The translations under genes were made by a program, and so were the position numbers. The notes under the pieces were generated by a model. It made no database searches, was not told where the DNA came from, and was given only the letters and a program-made list of their open reading frames with translations. From Lentzea albidocapillata (GTDB lineage: Bacteria > Actinomycetota > Actinomycetes > Mycobacteriales > Pseudonocardiaceae): 64,000 nucleotides of DNA. Shown piece by piece: positions 17,266-24,977 of this stretch; the stretch's first letter is position 1; each line of letters begins with the position of its first letter. The DNA lies in contig NZ_JOEA01000005.1 of the NCBI RefSeq assembly GCF_000719115.1, positions 434,001 through 498,000 of the forward strand. Direction: 5' to 3'.

Positions 17266-18258
17266 ATGTGGGAGGGTCGGGCGCTCGGCGTGCGACGCGA
17301 CGTCACGGCACTGGCGAGCGCGGGGCTCGACGTCGCGCGACTGCACGAGGCCGCCATCGCCCTGGTCGACCGGGTGGTCCCGTGCGACCTCACCTGCTGG
17401 GCGTCGATGGACCCGGACTCGGGTGTGTTCAGCACCATGACCAGCGGCGTCAACCGCATCCCGCGGCAGTACGAACCGGTGCTCGCGGCCTGCGAGTACA
17501 CGCCCGGCGAACCGCACACCTTCGCGTCGCTGGCGCAGCGCGGCGACACGGTGGCGAGGCTCGAGGACAAACGGTCGGCGCGGCTGAACGAGGTCTGGCG
17601 GCCGCTCGGTCTCAGCCACGAACTGCGGTCGTTGTTCCGCGCCGGCGACATCTGCTGGGGCGGGGCGGGAATGGTGCGCACCAACGACTTCAGCGAGCGC
17701 GAACTGGAGTTCATGACGTGGGTGGCACCCGCGTTGGGGGCCGCCACCCAGGTCGCGGCTCGCACCTCGGCCCGCCGGACCGGCGCTCCGGCCATCGTCG
17801 TGGTCAGCGGTGACGGCACGGTCCGGTCCTCGACCGCGTCCGCCGCACAGTGGCGCGACGAACTGGAGGACATCGCGCCCGGCCGGTTCGCGGTGATGCT
17901 GCGGGCCGCGGCGGCCGGAGCGCGTTCGGGCACGTTCAGGGCGAGGCTCCGCGACGCACACGGCGGCTGGATCCTGCTCGAAGCGAGCGAACTCGTGAGC
18001 GACGAGGCCGGCGACAGCGAGGCGGCCGTGACGATCAGCCGGGCGTCGGCCGCGGACCTGCTGGGGTTGCGGCTCAAGGCGCACGGCGTGACCAGCCGCG
18101 AGGAGGACGTCTGCCACGAGGTGCTGGCCGGGCAACCGACCTCGGAGATCGCGGCACGGCTGGCCATCTCGCCCTACACCGTGCAGGACCACCTCAAGTC
18201 GCTCTTCGCCAAGTTCGGGGTGCGCAGCCGGGCGGAACTGGCCGCGAAGCTGTCCTGA
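17266..18258 (+). CDS. LuxR-family regulator with N-terminal GAF-like sensor domain
   Basis: A 330-residue transcription factor. Residues 1-165 form a sensor region with GAF-like features (VVPCDLTCWASMDP...FSERELEFMTWVAPAL). A linker and a PAS/GAF-like segment follow, and the last 65 residues are a LuxR helix-turn-helix (VTSREEDVCHEVLAGQPTSEIAARLAISPYTVQDHL). There is no phosphoacceptor receiver domain, so it should respond to a ligand. It is likely to act on the tandem palindromes upstream and so on the divergent cupin operon, and perhaps on the following monooxygenase gene. Confidence 0.88.
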   Translation: MWEGRALGVRRDVTALASAGLDVARLHEAAIALVDRVVPCDLTCWASMDPDSGVFSTMTSGVNRIPRQYEPVLAACEYTPGEPHTFASLAQRGDTVARLEDKRSARLNEVWRPLGLSHELRSLFRAGDICWGGAGMVRTNDFSERELEFMTWVAPALGAATQVAARTSARRTGAPAIVVVSGDGTVRSSTASAAQWRDELEDIAPGRFAVMLRAAAAGARSGTFRARLRDAHGGWILLEASELVSDEAGDSEAAVTISRASAADLLGLRLKAHGVTSREEDVCHEVLAGQPTSEIAARLAISPYTVQDHLKSLFAKFGVRSRAELAAKLS

Positions 18259-18314
18259 CCGGAGGCGAAACACAGGACTCTTGGCGGGTTCCCCGGGAGG
18301 AACGCTCTGTCAGC

Positions 18315-19658
18315 ATGGCCGCCATGTACTCCGACCGCGCCCTCGTCATCGGCGCCGGCTTCGCGGGACTGCTGGCGGCGAGGGTGTTGTCCGAGTCGTA
18401 CGGCGACGTCGTGCTGGTCGAACGGGACACGATCACCGCCGACGCCGGCCACCGCGCGGGCATTCCCCAGGCCCACCACCCGCACCCGCTGCCGGCGCGC
18501 GGAGCGCAGGCGCTGGAAGCGCTCTTCCCGCGGATCGGCAGGGAGCTGGAGAACGCGGGAGCCGTCCGCGCCGACCTGGGCAGCGACTTCCTGAACCACT
18601 TCCCGGCCGGCCCGGCACCGCGCGATCCCCTGGGTCTGAGCGTGCTCTCGGTGACGCGCGTGACGCTCGACCGGATCATCCGGCGCCGGGTGCTGCGCCT
18701 CGCCAACGTGTCCCTTGTGGACGGTGTGACGATCGAGGGCCTGCTGCACGACCGGGGCACGGTCACCGGAGTGCACGGCAGGCGCGGCGACCGTCCGTTC
18801 ACCGACTACGCGGACCTCGTGGTGGACACGTCGGGCCGTGACAGCAAGCTGGTGTCGTGGCTCGCGGAACTCGGCGTGCACTGCCCCGCGCCGAGGATCG
18901 TCAACGGTCACCTCACCTGCGCCTCGCGTCTCTACGAGGTGAACCGCGACCTGGATCTCGGCTGGAAGAACGCCTGCGAGATCACCCACGCGCCCGGCAC
19001 GAGACGCGGCGGTGCAGTGTCCTCTGTGGACGGATCACGCTGGCTCGTGACGCTGTTCGGCGCGGACGGCGACACCGCGCCGGCCGACGACGACGGTTTC
19101 CTCGACCACGCCACGAGCCTGCGGTGCCAGGACGTCGCGGAGATCGTCAAGACGGCCACCCCGGCGTCGGCGATCCACCGCGCCGGCCACCTGCGCAACC
19201 GCTGGAACCGCTTCCACCAGGTCCCGGACTGGCCGCGTGGCCTGCTCGCGCTCGGCGACTCCGTGGTCTCGCTCGATCCCGTGCACGGACACGGCCTGAC
19301 GGTCACCGCCCTGAACTGCGCGGACCTGCGCACGCTGCTGCGGGACCACGACCTGGCCGGCGAGCCGCTGGTGTTCCAGCGCGCGGTCGCCAGGGCCGCA
19401 AGGTTCCCGTGGACGTTCGCGGCGACCGCCGATCTCGGCTGGAGCACCAGGAAACTCCCGCTGTCGGCGCGCCTGCTGCGGTGGTACTCCAGCCGCGTGA
19501 TCGCGGCGATACCCGGCAACCGGCAGGTCTACCGCGCGTACGTCCGCGTCTCGCAGCTGGCCGACCACCCGGTGACTCTGCTCCGCCCGGCGGTGCTGTT
19601 CCGCGTGCTGGCGGGAAAGACGCTCAGCGGACGGCGCCCTCAGGCCACAGCACCGTGA
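18315..19658 (+). CDS. FAD-dependent monooxygenase (squalene-epoxidase/LasC-like)
   Basis: A flavoprotein of 447 residues. The N-terminal dinucleotide motif GAGFAGLLAARVL is followed by LVERD, and the second FAD motif LALGDSVVSLDPVHGHGLTVT sits around residue 305. The HPHPLPARGAQALEALFP segment after the Rossmann fold is typical of the family that includes polyether epoxidases such as LasC and MonCI. No polyether or terpene genes are nearby, so the substrate is open. ATG 18315 or 18324 are both possible starts; GGGAGGAA lies 13 bases before the first. The 3' end overlaps the convergent gene by 35 bases. Confidence 0.85.
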   Translation: MAAMYSDRALVIGAGFAGLLAARVLSESYGDVVLVERDTITADAGHRAGIPQAHHPHPLPARGAQALEALFPRIGRELENAGAVRADLGSDFLNHFPAGPAPRDPLGLSVLSVTRVTLDRIIRRRVLRLANVSLVDGVTIEGLLHDRGTVTGVHGRRGDRPFTDYADLVVDTSGRDSKLVSWLAELGVHCPAPRIVNGHLTCASRLYEVNRDLDLGWKNACEITHAPGTRRGGAVSSVDGSRWLVTLFGADGDTAPADDDGFLDHATSLRCQDVAEIVKTATPASAIHRAGHLRNRWNRFHQVPDWPRGLLALGDSVVSLDPVHGHGLTVTALNCADLRTLLRDHDLAGEPLVFQRAVARAARFPWTFAATADLGWSTRKLPLSARLLRWYSSRVIAAIPGNRQVYRAYVRVSQLADHPVTLLRPAVLFRVLAGKTLSGRRPQATAP

Positions 19659-20097
19659 CCGGCACGCCCTTCGATCGCGCGTACGCCACTACATCGGCCG
19701 TCCCACCAGGGCCACGTCCCGGCAGCCCGTCCCACACTGCGAGCAACGCATCGGACTCGTCGACCATCCGCTCGCCCGCCTCCATGTAGGCGTGCGGGTC
19801 CGGCGTGACGTACTCCAGCCGCACGACCTTGCCCGCCCGCGCGAGCAGTCCGTCGTAGACGGGCCGGTAGGCCTCGGGCAACGTGTCGCGGTACCGCGAT
19901 GCCGGCAGCACCGCGACCAGTGCCCCGCCCGCGTCCAGCACGGCCTGCGCGAACACCGCGTCCGCACCGTCCGCGAGGCACGACACACCCACCACGGAAC
20001 CGTTCTCCGCCACGGCGGCGCGGATCATCCGGTCGATCTCGGCCTCCAGTGCCGCGGTGAGTCCACGATGTCCGGTGATGGCGAGCCGCGTCGTCAT
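19624..20097 (-). CDS. SLOG-superfamily Rossmann protein
   Basis: A 157-residue single-domain protein. The start RLAITGHRGL, followed by VSCLADGADAVFAQAVLDAGG and later DALLAVWDGLPGRGPGGTADVV, is the pattern of SLOG (Smf/DprA-LOG) nucleotide- or ligand-binding domains, with the GG-T motif near the C-terminus. These act as sensors in stress and conflict systems, or as phosphoribohydrolases. Here no effector gene is attached: neighbours are a monooxygenase and a VOC protein. ATG 20097 is preferred over an in-frame GTG at 20100. Confidence 0.8.
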   Translation of the reverse strand: MTTRLAITGHRGLTAALEAEIDRMIRAAVAENGSVVGVSCLADGADAVFAQAVLDAGGALVAVLPASRYRDTLPEAYRPVYDGLLARAGKVVRLEYVTPDPHAYMEAGERMVDESDALLAVWDGLPGRGPGGTADVVAYARSKGVPVTVLWPEGAVR

Positions 20098-20130
20098 CAC
20101 CGGAGGATATGCGGACCATGCGGACCTGTG

Positions 20131-20559
20131 TCATCCGTCGCGGCGGCCGGCCTGGTTCCGCTCGGCGATGGCCAGGTAGTGGGTGTTGGTCATGACCCCG
20201 AGGATGTTGCCGAACGGGTCGGTCACCGACGCCGTCACGAACCCCTCGCCGCGCACCCGAGGTTCGTCGTGGAGCTTGGCGCCCAGCTCCAGCAACCTCG
20301 CCAGCGTCCCGTCGAGGTCGTCGACCGCCCAGTAGAGGATCTGGCCCGCCGGTCCGTCGGACGGCGTGACCTCGAAGCGGCGGTTCACCAGGCCGAGTTC
20401 GGCCTGGTAGTCGCCGATGCGGAACTCGACGTAGGCGAGCACGCCGTCCGGGGTGCTCCGCTCGAAGTACGCGTCGACGCCGAGGAACGACGCGTACCAG
20501 TCGCGGGCCTCGGTCAGGTCGTCGGCGAAGTAGGACACGGTCGACATGCCTCGCAACAC
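20131..20559 (-). CDS. VOC-fold (glyoxalase/bleomycin-resistance-like) protein
   Basis: A 142-residue paired beta-alpha-beta-beta-beta protein. The repeats are visible as STVSYFADDLTEARDWYASFLG and QILYWAVDDLDGTLARLLELGA...VTDPFGNILGVM. A metal-bound enzyme or a binding protein are both possible. The start is set at GTG 20559 because GGAGG lies exactly five bases upstream; ATG 20547 is the alternative. A longer frame from 20622 would begin inside the operator palindrome and is unlikely. It is divergent from, and probably repressed by, the WYL regulator. Confidence 0.83.
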   Translation of the reverse strand: MLRGMSTVSYFADDLTEARDWYASFLGVDAYFERSTPDGVLAYVEFRIGDYQAELGLVNRRFEVTPSDGPAGQILYWAVDDLDGTLARLLELGAKLHDEPRVRGEGFVTASVTDPFGNILGVMTNTHYLAIAERNQAGRRDG

Positions 20560-20598
20560 AACTGCCTCCAGAAGGTCTCGTTCGGTTGTGTTCTCAGC

Positions 20599-20640
20599 TT
20601 CCGCCGTAAAGTGCTCATCCAATGAGCACTTTTAGCGGAA
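20599..20640. promoter_or_regulatory. Large palindromic operator between the VOC gene and WYL regulator
   Basis: The left arm is TTCCGCCGTAAAGTGCTCAT and the right arm is ATGAGCACTTTTAGCGGAA, with a 3-base spacer. They pair almost throughout apart from a one-base slip. It ends 10 bases before the regulator's ATG and overlaps the region where both divergent promoters must lie. This fits autorepression by the WYL protein plus control of the VOC gene. Confidence 0.75.
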
Positions 20641-20650
20641 ATCTGGAGAC

Positions 20651-21616
20651 ATGCGCGCAGACCGTCTAGTCGCCACGTTGCTGCTGATGCAGGCCCGCGG
20701 CCGGGTGACCGCCGCCGAGCTGGCCCAAGAGCTCGAAGTCTCCAACGCCACCGCCAGGCGCGACCTCGAAGCGCTGTCCGCGGCGGGGGTACCCGTGTAC
20801 CCCCAACCGGGGAGAGGCGGGGGCTGGTCGCTCGTCGGCGGCGCCCGCACCGACCTGAGCGGCCTGACCTCGGCGGAGGCCCAGGCGTTGTTCCTGGTCG
20901 CCGGACCGGCCGCGTCCGTCGCCCCGGAGATCAAGTCGGCTCTGCGGAAGCTGGTCCGCGCGCTGCCGCAGACGTTCCGTGCCGAGGCCGAGGCCGCCGC
21001 GGACGCGACGATCGTCGACACGGCGGCGTGGGGCGAGGACACCAAGAACAGGCCGGCGCTGGCCACCGCGCTGCAGCAGGCCGTCGTCAAACAGGTCCGG
21101 GTGCGGCTGACTTACCAGAAGCGGGGCGAGGCACCGACGGTGCGCGAGGTCGACCCGTGGGGACTCGTCGACAAGGACGGCATCTGGTACTTCATCGCCG
21201 GTACCGGCGACGGGCGGCGCACATTCCGGCTCGATCGCGTCACGGGTGTCTCCCTGACCGGCACCCCGTCCTCCCGCCCCGCCGACTTCGAGCTCACCGG
21301 CGCCTGGGACGAGGTGGTCACGAGGATGGAGGCGAGACGGTCGGAGACGTCGGCGACCGTGCTCGTGCCCACCAGGTTCCTGAAGGTCTTCCAGCACCAG
21401 CACGGACGCCACTGCACGGTCGTCGAGGAGCAGGGCGAACACACGAAGGTGGAATTGACGGCGCCGCGACCGCTCGACATCGCCCGCAACGTCGCCGGGT
21501 GGGGCGGCCTGATCACCGTCGAGTCGCCCGAGGTGGAGGAACACCTGGCGCGCATCGGCGCCGAGCTCGTCAGCCGATACCCGCGTGCTGCTCCAGCCGC
21601 GCCAGCCGGGCCATGA
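20651..21616 (+). CDS. YafY-type HTH-WYL transcriptional regulator
   Basis: A 321-residue regulator. The N-terminal DeoR-like helix-turn-helix (RVTAAELAQELEVSNATARRDLEALSAAGVPVY) is followed by the GGGWSLVGG turn. The WYL domain (residues about 135-210, with VREVDPWGLVDKDGIWYFIAGTG) and a WCX-like C-terminal region follow. WYL domains sense nucleic-acid or small-molecule ligands. ATG 20651 has GGAG three bases upstream and sits right beside the palindrome 20599-20640. The 3' end overlaps the convergent Clp_N gene by 47 bases. Confidence 0.92.
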   Translation: MRADRLVATLLLMQARGRVTAAELAQELEVSNATARRDLEALSAAGVPVYPQPGRGGGWSLVGGARTDLSGLTSAEAQALFLVAGPAASVAPEIKSALRKLVRALPQTFRAEAEAAADATIVDTAAWGEDTKNRPALATALQQAVVKQVRVRLTYQKRGEAPTVREVDPWGLVDKDGIWYFIAGTGDGRRTFRLDRVTGVSLTGTPSSRPADFELTGAWDEVVTRMEARRSETSATVLVPTRFLKVFQHQHGRHCTVVEEQGEHTKVELTAPRPLDIARNVAGWGGLITVESPEVEEHLARIGAELVSRYPRAAPAAPAGP

Positions 21617-22235
21617 TCATCTCCAGGACCTTCGCCGCGTCCGGGGCCGCCTTCTGCTGCTTCTTCAGATGGACGATGCCCGCGAGCGCGGTCTGAACGG
21701 CGCGGCGCGTGCCCTTGATCTCCGCGCCCAGCTCGCGCAGCTCCTCGCCGCCCGCGCCGTCCGGTTCGGCCACGATGCCGAGCAGCAGGTGTTCGCAGCC
21801 CACGTAGTTGTGCCCGAGCGCGATGGACTCGGTGACGGCGAGTTCCAGCGCGGCGGCGCCGTCGGCGGCGAAACCGGGTTTCCTGCCGATGTCCGCGGGA
21901 ATGAAGGAGGGAAGCCCGTCCGGCGTGATGTCGATCGCGCGGAGCACGTCCAGAGCGAGGTTCCCGCCTTCGCTGACGATGCCGCGCAGGAGGTGGGACG
22001 TGCCGATCTTGGTGCCCTGGGAGCACTCCGCGGCGATCTGGAGCGCCTTCCACGCGCGGTCGGTGAAGTGCGGGAAGTTGTCGCGCTTGAGGTCTTCGAC
22101 GGTGAGCGCCCGGATCGCCGTGATCCGCTTGACCGAGCCCTCGAGGGCTCTCTGACAGATCGCCGAGACGGGAATGTTCATGTCCTTCACGGATTCGGCG
22201 AGCTCATCGGGGAGGTACACGTTGATTTTCGGCAT
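21570..22235 (-). CDS. RHH-like plus Clp_N repeat protein
   Basis: A 221-residue protein combining two parts. Residues 1-40 (MPKINVYLPDELAESVKDM, then VPVSAICQRALE) look like a ribbon-helix-helix DNA-binding start. The rest holds a Clp N-terminal repeat pair (TDRAWKALQIAAECSQGTKIGTSHLLRGIV and ALELAVTESIALGHNYVGCEHLLLGIV), the peptide/adaptor-binding domain of ClpA/ClpC, but no ATPase. A C-terminal helix (AAKVLEMIMARLARLEQHA) may oligomerise. The start at ATG 22235 coincides with the predicted transcription start. Function is unknown; a Clp-linked transcription factor is a reasonable guess. Confidence 0.8.
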   Translation of the reverse strand: MPKINVYLPDELAESVKDMNIPVSAICQRALEGSVKRITAIRALTVEDLKRDNFPHFTDRAWKALQIAAECSQGTKIGTSHLLRGIVSEGGNLALDVLRAIDITPDGLPSFIPADIGRKPGFAADGAAALELAVTESIALGHNYVGCEHLLLGIVAEPDGAGGEELRELGAEIKGTRRAVQTALAGIVHLKKQQKAAPDAAKVLEMIMARLARLEQHAGIG

Positions 22236-22271
22236 AACCCCATATGTACCCCCAAGTAGGGTTATGGTCAA
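22233..22271 (-). promoter_or_regulatory. Leaderless promoter overlapped by a palindrome, for the RHH-Clp_N gene
   Basis: On the minus strand, -35 TTGACC (22271-22266), a 17-base spacer and -10 TACATA (22248-22243) place the start point at the A of ATG 22235. The perfect inverted repeat CATAACCC...GGGTTATG (22233-22266) spans the interval from the -35 edge to the start codon. A bound protein would block the polymerase, which is consistent with autorepression by the RHH-like N-terminus. Confidence 0.75.
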
Positions 22272-22328
22272 CGGCTCACGCGGCAACCGTCACACTTGTG
22301 AGTGACGAGAGGGGACGGGAGCACCCGC

Positions 22329-24119
22329 GTGGAGGAGAGCAGCAGGCTGATCGGAAGCCGCTACCAGTTGAAGCAGAAGGTCGGCCAAGGGGCGATGGGA
22401 GTCGTCTGGCAGGCCTATGACGAGCAACTACACCGCGTGGTCGCGGCCAAGGAACTGCTCGCGCTGGACGGCCTCGACGACGCCCGAGTGGACCGCGCGA
22501 AAGCCAGGGCCATGCGCGAGGCCCGCCTCGCCGCACGGCTGGAGCACCCGAACGCCATCCGCGTCTACGACGTCGTGGAGGAGGACGGCCGCCCCTGGCT
22601 GATCATGGAGTACCTCCCCTCCCGCAGCCTGGCCGCCGTGATCGCCGAGCAGGGCACGCTGCCCGCCCGCGAGGTTGCCCGCATCGGGTGCTACACCGCC
22701 GCCGCCCTGGCCGCCGCGCACCGCCACGGCATCCAGCACCGCGACGTGAAGCCCGGCAACGTGCTGATCGGCGACCAGGAAGTCAAGATCACGGACTTCG
22801 GCATCTCCCGTGCCACCGGCGACGACGGCACCGCCACCGCGACGGGCACCGTCGGCACCCCGGCCTTCTTCTCCCCCGAGGTGGCCCGCGGCGAGGACGC
22901 AGGCCTCCCCTCCGACGTCTTCTCGCTGGGCGCCACGCTCTACAACGCCGTCGAGGGCGGCCCGCCGTTCGGCACCGCGGACAACAACCTCGTGATGCTG
23001 CACCGCGTCGCCGCCGGCTCGATCATGCCGCCGGCCAACGCGGGCCCCCTGCTCTCCCCCGTGCTGTTCCGGCTCCTCGCGACCGACCCCGCGCGCCGCC
23101 CGACCATGCAGGAGGCCGTCCACCTGCTGGCCGCGGTCGTGAACGAGACGCCGCACGTCTCCGAGGCGACCGCCGTCATCCCGGCGACAGTCAAGCTCCC
23201 GGTGGAGGCCCAGCCGGAGGAGAAGGCGAAGCAGGAGGCCGCGGCCGCCGCGGCGGGACTGATCGCGGGTGCCGCGGCCGTGGAGGCAGCGGGTCTGACC
23301 GCGCGGCCCGCGGAACCCAAGGCCGAGCCGGACGCGAAGCCCGAGGCGGAACCCGAGGCAGAGCCGGAAGCCACACCGGAACCGGCGCCCGTGACGGAGC
23401 AGAAGGCACCGGAAGCAGCGGCTCCCGTGCTCCCGGAGCAGAAGGCATCGGAAGCAGCCCCGGCCCGCGAGACCGCTGTCACTCCCGTTCTCCCGGCCGT
23501 TGTGCCCCCGCCCGCACCCCCGGCGGAACCCGACGAGAACCGCCGCAAGTTCCCTCTCGTCCCCATCGCGATCGTTCTCCTCGTGCTGGCCGTCGGCATT
23601 GGCTCGTTCCTGTTGTGGCCCAAGGGCAACCAGAACAACGCCCTGTCGCCGACCGACAGCCGGTCCGCCACGGGCACCCCGACCGGCCAGCCGACGAACC
23701 AGCCGTCGACGGGCCCGAGCCAGTCGCAGCAGCCCGCGGACAGCCAGACGCAGCCCCCGCCCAGCACCGGGACGAACCCGCCGGCCGGCACTCCGAGCCA
23801 GGCCCCGCCGCCCGCCGGACCGAAGAACGCCCAGGAGGCGATCACCGCCTACTACGCGCTGATCCCAGGCGACCTGCAGGCCGGCTACGCGTCGCTCACG
23901 GACCGGTTCAAGGCGGTACGGACGCCGAGTTTCGCGAACTACCAGCAGTTCTGGGGCAGGTACACCTCGGTGCAGTTGTCGAACTTCGTGCCACAGGGCG
24001 ACAACATCGTGACCGTGACACTGCAGTACATGCAGGGTTCGAGCGTCTCCACGACCGAGACGCACACGTATACGTTCGTGCAGCAGAACGGCAAGTGGCT
24101 GATCGACAATCAGGCATGA
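22329..24119 (+). CDS. Membrane Ser/Thr protein kinase with extracellular NTF2-like domain
   Basis: A PknB-type kinase of 596 residues. The catalytic part has the Gly loop VGQGAMGVVW, Lys41 (VAAKELL), HRDVKPGN with catalytic Asp139, and DFGIS at 156-160. A long Ala/Glu/Pro-rich juxtamembrane stretch leads to one transmembrane helix (about 414-437, IAIVLLVLAVGIGSFLLW). A Thr/Pro/Gln-rich linker follows, then a C-terminal domain of about 90 residues (AQEAITAYYALIPGDLQAGYASL...FVQQNGKWLIDNQA) of SnoaL/NTF2 type in place of PASTA repeats. GTG 22329 is chosen for GGGAG seven bases upstream; GTG 22302 is possible. Confidence 0.9.
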   Translation: MEESSRLIGSRYQLKQKVGQGAMGVVWQAYDEQLHRVVAAKELLALDGLDDARVDRAKARAMREARLAARLEHPNAIRVYDVVEEDGRPWLIMEYLPSRSLAAVIAEQGTLPAREVARIGCYTAAALAAAHRHGIQHRDVKPGNVLIGDQEVKITDFGISRATGDDGTATATGTVGTPAFFSPEVARGEDAGLPSDVFSLGATLYNAVEGGPPFGTADNNLVMLHRVAAGSIMPPANAGPLLSPVLFRLLATDPARRPTMQEAVHLLAAVVNETPHVSEATAVIPATVKLPVEAQPEEKAKQEAAAAAAGLIAGAAAVEAAGLTARPAEPKAEPDAKPEAEPEAEPEATPEPAPVTEQKAPEAAAPVLPEQKASEAAPARETAVTPVLPAVVPPPAPPAEPDENRRKFPLVPIAIVLLVLAVGIGSFLLWPKGNQNNALSPTDSRSATGTPTGQPTNQPSTGPSQSQQPADSQTQPPPSTGTNPPAGTPSQAPPPAGPKNAQEAITAYYALIPGDLQAGYASLTDRFKAVRTPSFANYQQFWGRYTSVQLSNFVPQGDNIVTVTLQYMQGSSVSTTETHTYTFVQQNGKWLIDNQA

Positions 24120-24126
24120 TCGTCGT

Positions 24127-24864
24127 ATGACTCGACGCGCTCTCGTCACCGGGGCATCGCGCGGCATCGGTGCCGCCGTTGCCCACGCGCTGGCCCAGCA
24201 AGGCCACCAGGTCGCCGTCCACTACCGCTCCGGCGCGGACGAGGCGCGCACCGTGGCCGAGAACCTCCCCGGCGAGGGACACGTCACCGTCCAGGGCGAC
24301 CTCGGCGCGGACCAGGCCGAGCAGGTAGTCCAGGAGACCGCCGAGAAGCTCGCCGGTCTCGACGTCCTGGTGAACAACGCGGGGACCTACTTCCACCACC
24401 CCATCGCCACGACGAGCTTCGAGGAGTGGCAGCAGGCCTGGCGCCGCACGATCGAGCTCAACCTGTACGGGCCGGCCGACCTCGCCTGGCACGCGGTCCG
24501 GCACATGCCCCGCGGCGGTCGCATCGTCAACGTCGGTTCGCGGGGTGCCTACCGGGGTGAGCCCGATGCCCCCGCGTACGGCGCGGCGAAGGCGGGCCTG
24601 CACGCGATGACGCAGTCGCTCGCCCAGTCGCTGGCCCCGCAGGGCATCGCGGTCGCGGGCGTCGCACCGGGTTTCGTCAGGACCGGCATGGTCACCGACC
24701 TCCTCGCGAGTCCCGAGGGTGAGCGGATCCGGGCGCAGAGCCCGTTCGGCCGCGTCGCTGAGCCCGAGGAGGTCGCCGCGGCCGTCGCATGGCTGACCAC
24801 GGAGAACGCGTTGTGGGCCAGCGGCACGATCATCGACGTGAACGGCGCTTCCCACCTGCGGTGA
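24127..24864 (+). CDS. Short-chain dehydrogenase/reductase
   Basis: A classical SDR of 245 residues. It has the cofactor motif TGASRGIG, NNAG at the strand-4 end, the catalytic Ser in NVGSRGAYRG and YGAAK (Tyr-x3-Lys), then the PG motif VAPGFVRTGM. The basic residues after strand 2 (VHYRSG) favour NADP(H). It resembles FabG-like 3-oxoacyl reductases, but the substrate cannot be told. It begins 7 bases after the kinase stop and is probably co-transcribed. Confidence 0.9.
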   Translation: MTRRALVTGASRGIGAAVAHALAQQGHQVAVHYRSGADEARTVAENLPGEGHVTVQGDLGADQAEQVVQETAEKLAGLDVLVNNAGTYFHHPIATTSFEEWQQAWRRTIELNLYGPADLAWHAVRHMPRGGRIVNVGSRGAYRGEPDAPAYGAAKAGLHAMTQSLAQSLAPQGIAVAGVAPGFVRTGMVTDLLASPEGERIRAQSPFGRVAEPEEVAAAVAWLTTENALWASGTIIDVNGASHLR

Positions 24865-24879
24865 TTCGCCGACAGCAGA

Positions 24880-24895
24880 CCGGAACCAGTTCCGG
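24880..24895. promoter_or_regulatory. Perfect 7-base-arm dyad downstream of the SDR gene
   Basis: CCGGAAC-CA-GTTCCGG lies 15 bases after the SDR stop and 22 bases before the dre site. It has no loop of useful length, so a protein-binding operator for the chitinase promoter is more likely than a terminator. Confidence 0.4.
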
Positions 24896-24916
24896 TACCC
24901 AGTTGATCTTCCCGCA

Positions 24917-24932
24917 ACCGGTCTAGACCACT
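24917..24932 (+). promoter_or_regulatory. DasR-responsive element (dre) of chitinase 24978-26315
   Basis: The site reads ACCGGTCTAGACCACT. It contains the palindromic heart GGTCTAGACC and differs from the published Streptomyces dre consensus ACTGGTCTAGACCA(G/C)T at one position. It lies 45 bases before the chitinase start, where repression by DasR and release by glucosamine phosphates would be effective. Confidence 0.8.
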
Positions 24933-24977
24933 AACGTCGCGGTGGGCGCTCGACGAAGTGGAAGGCCTCTCCCTGCA

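Noticed and set aside
17266..20559. A small biosynthetic gene cluster (LuxR regulator, FAD monooxygenase, SLOG and VOC proteins)
   Set aside because: There is no core synthase, carrier protein or transporter, and the genes point in different directions with separate regulators.
20560..20622. Longer start for the VOC-fold protein at ATG 20622
   Set aside because: That ATG lies inside the operator palindrome and has no ribosome site; GTG 20559 has GGAGG at ideal spacing.
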